Shown: positions 10,430-22,828 of the stretch, in pieces
Layout of the letters: every line of letters starts with the position of its first letter
Position numbering within the stretch: the stretch's first letter is position 1
NCBI RefSeq assembly: GCF_001625215.2
Contig: NC_030383.2
Coordinates: 13,280,779-13,344,778, forward strand
From: Daucus carota subsp. sativus
Taxonomy: Eukaryota > Streptophyta > Magnoliopsida > Apiales > Apiaceae
Direction: 5' to 3'
DNA length: 64,000 nucleotides
The notes under the pieces: generated by a model
The model's database searches: none
Seen by the model: only the letters and a program-made list of their open reading frames with translations
Told to the model about the DNA's origin: nothing
Position numbers and translations under genes: made by a program

Positions 10430-11420
10430 TGTTGATGGAGGAATTTGGTAATCAACAAAGATGAGGTTCATGGCCGGAATCAAGATCTGTGACGATGGTT
10501 TTAGCTGCCGGAGTGTGGTGGTTGTGTGTTTTAAGGGGTGGTTGAGATTAGGGTTTTGAGTTGCCTTCTTGTGCTCTCAACTCATGATCCCCTAATGTGC
10601 CTACGTACCCCTATATTTATAGGGGATCAAGCCATACGTAGTTCTATTGAACCAAGACTCTTATTTTGATCAAGACTAGGCCTCTTGGGGATAAGACCAA
10701 CCTTAAGCCGATGACTTATCACTTAGAGTTCTACTCCAGTTAGAATTAAGCCTTGAGGCCAACTACCTCAGACTCCTAGTCCAACTACATCACGGATACG
10801 GCATCATCTCCACTACGAGAGATGACACTAACCGCTACTTTTCGTAGCATGGAGGAGACGTCTGATAGAGCCGTGACCTATTCCTTGAGGTGTAGGGACG
10901 CGTCCTTACCCCTAGTGAAGGTTCTCACTAAGAGGTAAGACCATTGAGGAGCCAAGTTATACGATCTTCTCAATCCCCCAATGAGGGCTAACTCACCAGA
11001 ATACAGGATCCAGACATATGATCGGCCTTCGTGTCACCCCTGAGGGCCCCCGCACGAGGACAACCCGGCAGATAGCAGGATTAAGGATTATAGATAACTC
11101 CCGGACGTAACCCGGAAACTACCAAATGAGCCTGATAACTACCAGATGAGCCCGGCACTAGTCTTCATATCCCTCGGAAGGGTAGGTCTTCGTATCTCTC
11201 GGAAGGGTCGTCATCGAGACTCACTCATCCTCACATACACAATATTTACTTGTGGGCACGTCCACGGAGGGCGCGCCCTAAGTCTTCGTTCTTTTGTCTC
11301 GCCTGATTCCCGTTGAAAGCGGTAGTCAAACGTCTCCGCGAACCAAGGCCGCGCCCTCCGGGTCACACCGAGAAGGGCGCGCCTCTCGCATAAATCCTAT
11401 GGCCAAATTCGGCCATAACA
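10430..11420 (-). mobile_element. Solo LTR of the A/B Tat-type family (copy C)
   Basis: A 991-bp LTR beginning TGTTGATGGAGG and ending GGCCATAACA on the plus strand, flanked by the identical 5-bp duplication ATAAT (10425-10429, 11421-11425). No internal region is present, so it arose by recombination between two LTRs. It resembles the LTRs of element B more than those of A: same opening 50 bases, the palindromic TATA region (10608-10625, promoter on the minus strand), two to three copies of a CCCTCGGAAGGGT unit (11171-11210) and two GGCGCGCC sites. SRLK-c's block has an empty site near 42270. Confidence 0.92.
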
Positions 11421-11880
11421 ATAATATTGAAATTACTTAAAGCCTGTAGCTGTAAGCTTGTGTTTAAGAGTAGTGAACTCCAAAAAGTATGGAGACTTTA
11501 TGTTAGTAGTATAAACAGAGATTCAAGTTGTGACAGATGGCTTATAATTTTACTTGCTTGCTAGAAAAAACACACCACCCTTTTTACTTACTAGAAAAAA
11601 ATATACCATCTTTTCTGTGCTCTAGACACATGTATCCGTTGCATTATAATTTTTTGCATTAAGAAATTTGGATTATAATCATATCAATGTATTAACTTAT
11701 CAGGGTTTCTCTACTGTTTATCCAAAATCAAGAATTTTAATCAAGATAGAAAAGGGCAGTCAAGTAGTGTAGTTGCGTTTTATTAGTAGTGCAGCAGTGT
11801 AAATATCTATCCAGTGTATGATATATACAGTGGAGAAATTGTGAACTAATGTACGGCTAATGCACTGGAAAAACGATATA
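11421..11880. other. Intergenic sequence without a gene
   Basis: AT-rich sequence between the solo LTR and a Stowaway MITE. I see no coding frame, RNA gene or repeat that I can support. Confidence 0.6.
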
Positions 11881-12161
11881 CTCCCTCCGTCCCACCCAAT
11901 TGTTTACCTTGGGTTTGGGCACGGAGGTTAAGAAATATGTATAAAGTAGTGAAAAAGAGGAAGAAAAGTGGGTGAAGTGGTGGGACCCATCGATTTTTAA
12001 TATATAAAAGGGAGATAGTGGAGTAAAAGTAGTGTGAAAAGGAAGGAAAAGTGATAAAGTGGTGGGACCCATTAACTATTTTGGGAAAGTTTTGTAATGT
12101 AAAGAAATGGATGGGACGTCCAAAAGAGGTAACTGTAAAGAACCTGGTGGGACGGAGGGAG
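11881..12161. mobile_element. Stowaway-like MITE (CTCCCTCCGTCCCACCCAAT family)
   Basis: A 281-bp element with ends CTCCCTCCGTCCCACC and GGTGGGACGGAGGGAG and TA on both sides. Related elements are at 51391 and, degenerate, at 22361. Confidence 0.85.
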
Positions 12162-12296
12162 TAGATAATAAGCCATGCTTAGGGGCGGTGGACGAGAAAT
12201 TTATGAGGGAAATTTGATTTGGATTTTAAAATTCATTCCATTCACATGAACTAGTAAATTTAATTTAGTATTCACTAAATCATTCCATTCATATGA

Positions 12297-13169
12297 TCAA
12301 AAATCTCACTACTATCGCCATTCTCTCTCAAATTAGGGTTTTGAGAGTCGACTCCCAAAACTAGCCGTCACTTCTCCATTCTTCACCTTCATCCTCTTCA
12401 TCCACCAAATCCTTTTCGCTCTCCCATCTTCTCCACTATTTACCAGTTTTTTGTTTTTCAATAAAATCGAGTGTTGCTTAAACCTCGAAGATTCCAATCG
12501 AGTTTTATTCTCGGATCTGTTTCGGATTTGAGTTTGGGCTTGATTGTTTTCTGAATAAATCAGATCTTTTGAAATCAAAGGTCCGATTGTGTTTTCCCGT
12601 CTCGCCTTTTGGCGTGTGTTAATTTAGTACCCAATTTTTGGTTGGTTCTGCGTTGTTATATTTGTGGTTGTTATGTCTTTCTGTGTTATCAATGAGAATG
12701 ATTGTGATGGGGTTTTGGAAGATCTAGCATATCGCATCATTGATACTTTCGGCATGTCTATAGCTGGCTCCCGACATGTAGATAGCTGGGGTATGCTTGG
12801 AACAATGGCGATCGCATGTGCTCACCTTTCACAAATTATAGTTGTTCGTTATTCGAGGACTCTTGTTCCTCATTGCTTAGTTTTTACAACTAAGTCGACT
12901 GAACACCACAACAGCCATGGAACTATTGTGAAGGTCAATTGCGAAGCTATCATTTTCGAGATTGATGAAGGCTGGATTACTCGAGAAGCCTTTGTATTCA
13001 TTTTCAGTTTCAAGAATCCTTGGATTCAGTGTGTTAAGCAGTCTAGAAACAATGCGGCTATTTGTTTAGTTCGTTTTATTGTTTATCAACCTGATTGCAT
13101 TGTCAGTTGGGGATTGTCCCGACTAGACTTGTTTTAATTTAATGGAACGAATTTGCATTTTGTCAAAAA
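12297..13169 (+). mobile_element. 873-bp non-LTR retroposon or processed retrocopy
   Basis: It is flanked by identical 20-bp direct repeats (12277-12296 and 13170-13189), and its 3' end carries a short A-run after TTTGCATTTTGTC. These are the marks of target-primed reverse transcription. The SRLK-c block has the corresponding empty site at 42541-42560. The 5' part is pyrimidine-rich and looks like a 5' UTR (CTCTCTCAAATTAGGG...). It contains one 157-codon open frame (12664-13137) that I do not recognise. It may be a non-autonomous LINE derivative or a retrocopy of a host mRNA. Confidence 0.75.
12664..13137 (+). CDS. Unrecognised open frame inside the 873-bp retroposon
   Basis: A 157-codon frame beginning MVVMSFCVINENDCDG and ending SWGLSRLDLF. 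No domain is recognised: there is no zinc knuckle, RT or RNase H motif. Its stop lies about 30 bases before the A-rich 3' end, so the frame nearly reaches the end of the element. It could be the remains of a LINE frame, of a host gene, or chance. No function is proposed. Confidence 0.3.
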   Translation: MVVMSFCVINENDCDGVLEDLAYRIIDTFGMSIAGSRHVDSWGMLGTMAIACAHLSQIIVVRYSRTLVPHCLVFTTKSTEHHNSHGTIVKVNCEAIIFEIDEGWITREAFVFIFSFKNPWIQCVKQSRNNAAICLVRFIVYQPDCIVSWGLSRLDLF

Positions 13170-13297
13170 AAATCATTCCATTCATATGAACAACGAGAAT
13201 TAATCTTCTGTTACTAAATAAATAAGAAATATTAGCATGAACCGGTCTTTGACCATCAATCCTGGAGCCATCAAGCTCTATTATATGCTGTAAATCT

Positions 13298-13823
13298 TTG
13301 GGGCACTCGGCTTCAGCTTGTCCAAAGGTCACTAGAATATGGAAGCAAAAGGATAAATCAGGGGTCCAGGAGGCCACTGCTGAGGATAAGGATCATGAAT
13401 CTGAAGCTACTGATAAAGATAAAGGGGAGAATGTCAAGGGTGCAGGTGCTGTTGTTAGTAATAACTCTGAGAATCCTAGCATTGAAGTTGACTGTGACAG
13501 TCCTCTTGCTGCTTGGATTGAAATCAAACGGAAAAAATCTGGCAATATATCTGGAAACAAATCTGACAGTTATACCGATACTGAAGCATCACCATCCCCT
13601 CTTGTAACTTTCAAGCATTTAAAATTGGTAGATGAATTTGCAGCAATACAGGGTCCTAAATCTGCTAACTTTCAAGCATTTAAAATTGGTAGATGAATTT
13701 GCAGCAATACAGGGTCCTAAATCTGCTAATCCTGGTACGCAAACTAATTCAGTGAGACTTACTAAATCTCAAAAGAAGAAGCTTAAGGCTTCATTGGGGA
13801 ATAACTCCCCCTCTCTATCTTAA
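13298..13823 (+). pseudogene. LINE ORF1 (gag-like) 3' part, frameshifted by a 61-bp tandem duplication
   Basis: The frame opens within a CCHC-type knuckle (C-K-S-L-G-H-S-A-S-A-C from 13287), followed by an acidic/lysine-rich linker. A 61-bp unit is repeated in tandem (13606-13666 and 13667-13727); because 61 is not a multiple of three, the frame changes between the copies. The second frame (13632-13823) carries the C-terminal QKKKLKASLGN segment and ends 5 bases before ORF2. ORF1 proteins of plant L1 elements bind RNA in the retrotransposition complex; this copy cannot make one. Confidence 0.75.
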
Positions 13824-13828
13824 TTTTT

Positions 13829-16336
13829 ATGATAGATTTTTGTTCCTACAATATCCGTGGGCTGCATAATAAAGTGTCTTTTGCAAAAGACTTTTTGAGC
13901 GTCAATAAATGTGGTCTTGCAGCCCTTTTGGAAACTCATGTGAAAAAGGAAGACGTTGGTTTCTACTCTTCTGTCATTGCTCCTAGATTTAAATGGTTGT
14001 TTAACTATGATTTTCACGATAATGGGAGAATTTGGTTTGGTTGGGATGAGAATCTGTGGAAAGTCACTTTAGTTGCATCATCTGCTCAACATATTACTTG
14101 TGAGGTTCTGCAAACGGATGGCCCTGTTCACTGTTTACTTACTATGGTATATGCTTTTAATGATGAAGTTTTGAGAAGATATCTTTGGGCTGATTTGGAG
14201 TCTTTGCAGCAGAATTATAGTGAGAATATGTTACCTTGGTGCTTGATGGGGGATTTTAACACCTTCATGTATTCTTTTGAAACTAATGGACCTATGCCTA
14301 GAAGGAGTAATCATATTGAGGAATTTAAGAGATGCACTACTGATCTGGGGCTTGTTGACCTGAGATATCAAGGCACTATCTTTACCTGGTGGGATGGAAA
14401 TACTACTGTGCCTGTCATGAGGAAGTTGGATAGGGTTCTGGTCAACTCTGATTGGCTTGCTCGTTATGATCTCTCTCTAGCTGAATTCCTTCCCAGAGGT
14501 CTATCTGATCATAATCCGGCAGTTGTTCATCTGGGCATCACTAGAGATATCATCCGTAAACCTTTTCAACTGTTTAAGCATATTTTGGATCATGATTTAT
14601 TTATGCAGGTTGTTCAACAGGCCTGGGATTCTCCTGTTCAGGGAAATCTGTGGCACATATTAATCACTAAGCTCAAGAGACTAAAAGATTCTCTTAAAAC
14701 TCTCAATAGTGAAGGTGGCAATCTGCATGACAATGTGGTGGCTGCAAGAACTGAACTTCTTGATTTCCAGAATGGCCTCCCCTCCATTCCTTCACAGCCT
14801 CAGAGAATTGAGGAGGGTCTTAAGAGTAAAAAATTGCAGGAGGCTTTATTAATTGAAGAAAAATTTCTCAAGCAAAAATCAAAAGTGAGATGGTTGCAAC
14901 ATGGTGATGAGAATAATAAATTCTTTTTTAATTCTTGCAGAGGCAGGTGGAACTCCAATAAATTGTTACAAATTACTGATGATGAGGGCACTGTTCATAT
15001 GGGGCACAGTAACATTGCTAATGTAGTAGTGTCTTATTTTCATAAGCTTCTTGGCAGCTCCTGCGATGTTCAGGAGTTCAGTGACTGGCCTGAAATGCAA
15101 GGGATTAATAAACTTTCTGAAGGAGAGCAACATGAGCTGATCAATCCATTTACTGCTGTTGATGTCTTGGCTACCTTTAAAGCAATGGCCAAGGGTAAAA
15201 GTCCAGGCCCTGATGGCTATTCTCCTGAATTTTTTGTGAAAGCCTGGAAGATTGTAGGACATGATACTACTGCTGCAATCCTTCACTTCTTTGAAACTGG
15301 TCAGTTGCCTCGTATGATTAACTCTTCTGCTATTTCTTTGATTCCCAAACAGTCAAATGCTTCGCACTTGAGTCATTATAGGCCTATATCTTGCTGCACA
15401 GCCATATACAAGTGTATTGGGAAATTGATTGCTCACAGAATGAGTAAGGTTATGTGTTCTCTTGTTTCCTTAAATCAGTGTGCATTTGTTCCTACAAGAA
15501 GTCTAGGTGACAATGTTTTCCTGGCCCAAGCTTTATGTAGAAATTATCATCTAAACTATGGATCTCCGCGTTTTGCTTGCAAGTTGGATATTCGTAAAGC
15601 TTTTGACACTCTTAATTGGGCATTTATTCTTCAACTTCTTGCTACTATGAATTTTCCTGAGAAATTTATCAAGTGGATAAAAGTATGCATTACTTCTTGT
15701 ATGTATTCAATAAAAGTTAACGCAGCTTTAGAGGGTTATTTTGCTGCTGCTGCTGGTATTAGGCAAGGGGACCCTATCAGTCCTTATTTGTTTGTTTTGG
15801 CTATGGAAGCTCTTAATGTTTGCTTTACTAAAGTCATTGTGGGCTCTAAATTTTCTTATCATTGGCGTTGTGGGGATTTGAAGCTTACTCATCTTGTTTT
15901 TGCGGATGATTTACTTCTTTTCTGCAAAGGTAATCAGCCCTCTATTGCTTTGTTGCTTGAAGCCATAAATCTGTTCTCTAGCATTTCTGGCCTAAAGTTA
16001 AATACCGCCAAATGTGTGTGCTTCTTTGGAAATGTTTCTACTGAAGTCAAAAATTATGCATTGAATCAGTCTGGTTTCACAGAAGGTAATTTGCCAATCA
16101 CTTATCTGGGCCTTCCTTTAACCTCTCGTAATCTGAATGCTAGAGACTGCATGCCGTTAATACACAAAATTTGCAAGCGTGTTGATTTATGGACCTGTAA
16201 ATTTTTGAGCCAAGCTGGTAGGCTCCAACTGATCAAATCAATCTTGTTTGGTATTCAAGGTTTCTGGGTTAGATTTTTGTTTTTACCAACTCAAGTCGAA
16301 AAAAGAATCCAGAGCATCCTTGCTAGATTCTTTTGA
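13829..16336 (+). CDS. L1-like LINE ORF2: APE endonuclease and reverse transcriptase (C-terminally truncated)
   Basis: An 835-codon open frame. Residues 1-230 are an apurinic-type endonuclease (SYNIRGL, LLETH, MGDFNTF, LDRVLVN, LSDHNPAV), which nicks the target DNA. About residues 450-750 are a reverse transcriptase (GKSPGPDGYSPEFF, HYRPISCC, CKLDIRKAFDTLNW, GIRQGDPISPYLF, LVFADDLLLFCKG, YLGLPLTSRN). The catalytic FADD is present, as are the endonuclease active-site motifs. The frame stops at TGA just after the thumb (LARFF), where full-length plant L1 elements continue for several hundred codons. The zinc-binding tail is found only after the stop, so an internal deletion is likely. The endonuclease-RT core itself is unbroken. 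Confidence 0.88.
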   Translation: MIDFCSYNIRGLHNKVSFAKDFLSVNKCGLAALLETHVKKEDVGFYSSVIAPRFKWLFNYDFHDNGRIWFGWDENLWKVTLVASSAQHITCEVLQTDGPVHCLLTMVYAFNDEVLRRYLWADLESLQQNYSENMLPWCLMGDFNTFMYSFETNGPMPRRSNHIEEFKRCTTDLGLVDLRYQGTIFTWWDGNTTVPVMRKLDRVLVNSDWLARYDLSLAEFLPRGLSDHNPAVVHLGITRDIIRKPFQLFKHILDHDLFMQVVQQAWDSPVQGNLWHILITKLKRLKDSLKTLNSEGGNLHDNVVAARTELLDFQNGLPSIPSQPQRIEEGLKSKKLQEALLIEEKFLKQKSKVRWLQHGDENNKFFFNSCRGRWNSNKLLQITDDEGTVHMGHSNIANVVVSYFHKLLGSSCDVQEFSDWPEMQGINKLSEGEQHELINPFTAVDVLATFKAMAKGKSPGPDGYSPEFFVKAWKIVGHDTTAAILHFFETGQLPRMINSSAISLIPKQSNASHLSHYRPISCCTAIYKCIGKLIAHRMSKVMCSLVSLNQCAFVPTRSLGDNVFLAQALCRNYHLNYGSPRFACKLDIRKAFDTLNWAFILQLLATMNFPEKFIKWIKVCITSCMYSIKVNAALEGYFAAAAGIRQGDPISPYLFVLAMEALNVCFTKVIVGSKFSYHWRCGDLKLTHLVFADDLLLFCKGNQPSIALLLEAINLFSSISGLKLNTAKCVCFFGNVSTEVKNYALNQSGFTEGNLPITYLGLPLTSRNLNARDCMPLIHKICKRVDLWTCKFLSQAGRLQLIKSILFGIQGFWVRFLFLPTQVEKRIQSILARFF

Positions 16337-16758
16337 AAGAGCGATTGTGGACCAGGGACCGTATGTTATCCTTTTGCATGAATATTGATCGTGGCTGCCT
16401 TCTTTGTACATGATTCTTTGAGACTCATTCTCACTTGTTTTGTGAATGTCATTATTCTAGAACTATTTTGAATGCATGTCCTATTGCTGTTAGCACTGTC
16501 TGGACAGATATTTGTGCCGGAGGAATTCTGGTGAACCAAGTGGATACTATTCGTGATAATATTGCATACCTGTATGTGGCAGTAGCTTATTATCACATTT
16601 GGGCTGAAAGGAATCTACGTCTTCATAGTCCTGGCCAATATAATCAGCCTATTATTCTAATCAGAAGAATCAAGGATGTTGTCAGAAGCAAGTTGGTTGT
16701 TAGTAAATTATTTACTCGGTTTGCTAGACAAGATTTTACTTTAAATAGTTTTCTCTAG
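16337..16758 (+). pseudogene. Remnant of the LINE ORF2 C-terminal zinc-binding (zf-RVT) and tail region
   Basis: Reading on from 16337 gives LWTRDRMLSF, MNIDRGCLLCT, a TGA stop, then HSHLFCECHYSR in a nearby frame and an open tail to TAG at 16756-16758. This Cys/His pattern is the zinc-binding domain at the end of plant L1 RT proteins. It is separated from the RT by a deletion and broken by stops. Confidence 0.7.
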
Positions 16759-16915
16759 TTCTTCTGTTATCTAGTCTTTGGCTATTTGAATCTAGGAGTG
16801 TTAGCTTTTATCTCTTTGTGACAGTTTGAGTTTCTCCCGCGGGGTATGCCCCTAGATTTGTAATCTGTTTGTTTCTTTAATATATTTAATTAGCAAAAAA
16901 AAAAGATTTAAAATA

Positions 16916-17125
16916 CGGTTTTTCAAAAAAAAACGGTTTTTCTATGATGTGCCCATGGGCACATGCTAAGCGCGGAAATTTTTGTATTTGGAGCATTTTC
17001 ATTGGCTCCTACTTCTTAATAATGGTGGACCCCCTGCAAATACACCAACCACACCAATAAAAATGCTCCAAATACAAAAATTTCCGCGCTTAGTATGTGC
17101 CCATGGGCACACACTAGACAAACCC
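16916..17125. mobile_element. Mutator-type MITE with GTGCCCATGGGCAC ends
   Basis: A 210-bp near-palindrome: both arms carry GTGCCCATGGGCACAT, CTAAGCGCGGAAATTTTTG and TATTTGGAGCATTTT as inverted copies. It is flanked by the 9-bp duplication TTTAAAATA (16907-16915 and 17126-17134), characteristic of Mutator-like elements. Confidence 0.88.
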
Positions 17126-17333
17126 TTTAAAATATAATCAAAGTTAATGCTAGAATCTAACAATGAACTTTGGGAAGGAAACAGTGCTTGGTTTGAGAGG
17201 GAAATCAGTTGCTTCAATCAAGAGTTTGTTGATACAATCAATTACAACCAGAATCTCATGAAAATCACTTGGAATAAGAAATTGATTTATTTGCTGTACT
17301 GTAAATATAAACATATAATAATGCTATAATAAC

Positions 17334-17801
17334 CAGTGTTGTAAAAAGCGCATTAAGCGGCCGTCTAAGCGGGCGCTTAAGCGGAATCGGAGAGTAAAAC
17401 GCTTCGATTTTACATTAAGCGGGAGATTAAGCGTTTTTTAACATTAAGCGGCCTGTTAAGCGGATTAAGCGGACATTAAGCGGATTAAGCGGTCAGAATG
17501 ATTTTGACTTGCTAATTTTTTATATATAAATACAAATATTTTTTTATAAATATTATGAAAATTATAATAAAAAATTAAAAATATCTTTTTTATCAAAAAC
17601 ATTTTATGTTTAAATTTTTATTACTTAATTATTTTATAATTTTAATTATATATATAATATTATTATATATAAAATTTTAAATATATATTATTAATCCGCT
17701 TAATCACCCGCTTAAAATTCCGCTTAAGCGTCCGCTTATCCGCTTAAGCGCTACAAGGTCACCTCACCGCTTAGGACCGATTTGCGCTTTTTACAACACT
17801 G
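17334..17801. mobile_element. hAT-type MITE filled with AAGCGG repeats
   Basis: A 468-bp element with inverted ends CAGTGTTGTAAAAAGCGC / GCGCTTTTTACAACACTG and the 8-bp duplication ATAATAAC on both sides (17326-17333, 17802-17809). The empty site is present downstream of SRLK-c (43696-43703). About a dozen TTAAGCGG/CCGCTTAA words occupy the subterminal arms. Confidence 0.92.
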
Positions 17802-17904
17802 ATAATAACACATTGTTTCTCTCTTTCGTTTTGGACTTTGAAATATTAAAAGCGGCAATCATAATTTATATTTTTTAATAGAATAAAAACGAGAAATAAT
17901 ATGT

Positions 17905-20993
<3,089 letters not shown>

Positions 20994-22828
20994 CTCTGTT
21001 ATATTATTTCAGTTGTTGCTCAGAGAGATGTAAAAAATCAACAGTGTTCCCCTTCCTTAATGTCATGTATGCGAATTATGTACCACACACCTTTCCATCA
21101 AAATCTGTAATATGAACATGAATTCTATCTTATGAAATTTCCAAGTCTTTCCTTTATTTATGACTGCTATCTGCGTGACTTGTATCCTATATGTAATGTC
21201 CATTTTGAGATTAAAAACTTAAAATACTAGTATTATTATTAATTTAATATTATCCTTAATAATGTGTCAGTTTATTTAGAGGAAGCAAAGCTGCTTCTGT
21301 CTTTTGGTTTTCTTAACCCGTTTGTGTAAATATATAGAAACTCTTTTAACAAGTTAAGAATGTTAGCTTCTCTCTGGTTTCTATTTTTTTTTCCAAACAC
21401 TTTATTAACTTATTTAGTTTTTACTTGTAATCCACTTCTTTACTTTAAACAAGATGTCACTTTTTTTAAACTTATCCAAACAGCCCTATTACATTGCATA
21501 ATTTTGCGTAGGACTGAACATGATTTAGGCAAAACCTATTAACTAAGTTTATAAGTATTGTGTTAGAATATGATCCTGCTAAGCCCTCCTCCTAACACCT
21601 TCAGTTTTTAGGAGAATTGGTCACTTATCAGAGTTTAGGCTTGCGAGCAATATTCTCATAAATTATAAGGACACGAAGGCAAGTTTATGTCCCTTTCGAG
21701 TGAGGTTAGAATATGATCCTGCTAAACCCTCCTCCCTAACATCTTGAGTTTTTAGGAGAATTGGATTGATTACTAAACATGTTGTTTAAATATTATTCAT
21801 TAATATCAACAGAGGATGTCTATAGAAGATTTCAGATGTGCCAGTGAGTATTCGAGGGCTGAGTTGCTTTTCTTGTCTACTGTACGCTTTATGTTATAAA
21901 TATACCAACTTGAACAAATCATTGCAACTATGGCCAACCTAATTGTTCAGTTTTTGTCAACCTTTGATCCGAAGCATTACGTCAAAACACCATAAGGTTC
22001 CATGCACCCTCTGCATCAATTCCCTCTCCTTCTCTTCGTTCTTGCCGATTAGAAAGATTCCGGCAGCCTCTCCCCCACCTCTCTCCTTCCCCTATTTCTT
22101 TCCCCTCTCTCTCCCTCACGGTGCAATCACAGCCACTAACGAGGGCTCCCCCAGTCACTTTCAGAGGAAAACGAACTTCGTAAGTAAAAATGAAAATACA
22201 AATTTAAGTTGTGTTTTGGAGTTTTTATATAATGACCGTATAACATTAGAATTATCCAATATTAAAATATCAAAATTTGTTTATCATATATTTTTATTTC
22301 ATTTCATTATTATTATACTGTTATAAAAACACTTTCATTTTAATCACGATTTGTAATATACTCCCATCATCTCAAAAAGATTGAATTTGTTTGATTTTCA
22401 CCGAGATTAAGAAAAATATAATGAAAAAGAATAAATTTAGTTGAAGAGTAGGTAAAGTAGTGAGACCTATCAAAATTTAATAATAGATTTGAGATAGCGG
22501 AGGAAAATAGTGGTTGCAATAGTGTTTATTTAATTAATAAAAAGAGAGTATAAAATAGAGAAGTCAATGGTTGATAGTAAAAAGTAGTGTTTAAAAATAT
22601 TAAATATAATAGATTCATTATTTTTGGGACATCACATAAAAGAATAAGGGTCAAATAAAATGGAACGGACTGCTGAACGCCGCTCTGTGTTTTCGCATCG
22701 AGAATTATTTGCACCGGTTTTGCTTGGTGGGCGGGGAATGCTCAGCTGATTCACCAACAAAATTACACGTAGCCACGTAGGTGGCTTATTAATATTAGCA
22801 TGCACCTCCGCATCAATTCAATTGTAAA
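20994..22828. other. SRLK-b 5' flank, left of element B
   Basis: No gene is visible. The first 200 bp match the flanks of SRLK-a and SRLK-c and should hold the promoter. A diverged hAT-like MITE relative of 8120-8345 lies inverted at about 21283-21487. An imperfect direct repeat starts at 21562 and 21705 (GTTAGAATATGATCCTGCTAA). A pyrimidine-rich stretch spans 22010-22120, and a degenerate Stowaway-like element lies at about 22361-22667. Confidence 0.6.
22361..22667. mobile_element. Degenerate Stowaway-like MITE
   Basis: TA followed by CTCCCATCATCTC at the left and AAAATGGAACGGA at the right, with internal words (GTAAAGTAGTGAGACC) shared with the Stowaway elements at 11881 and 51391. The right end is eroded. 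Confidence 0.45.

Larger units (their letters stand above)
13289..16904 (+). mobile_element. 5'-truncated L1-like LINE with A-tail
   Basis: Sequence foreign to the SRLK-c block starts near 13285 in the middle of a zinc-knuckle codon run and ends in an A-run at 16895-16904. It contains a broken ORF1, an open endonuclease-RT frame and a separated zinc-binding tail. No target duplication is obvious, which can happen with truncated insertions. Another MITE lies immediately 3' of the tail. Confidence 0.85.
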
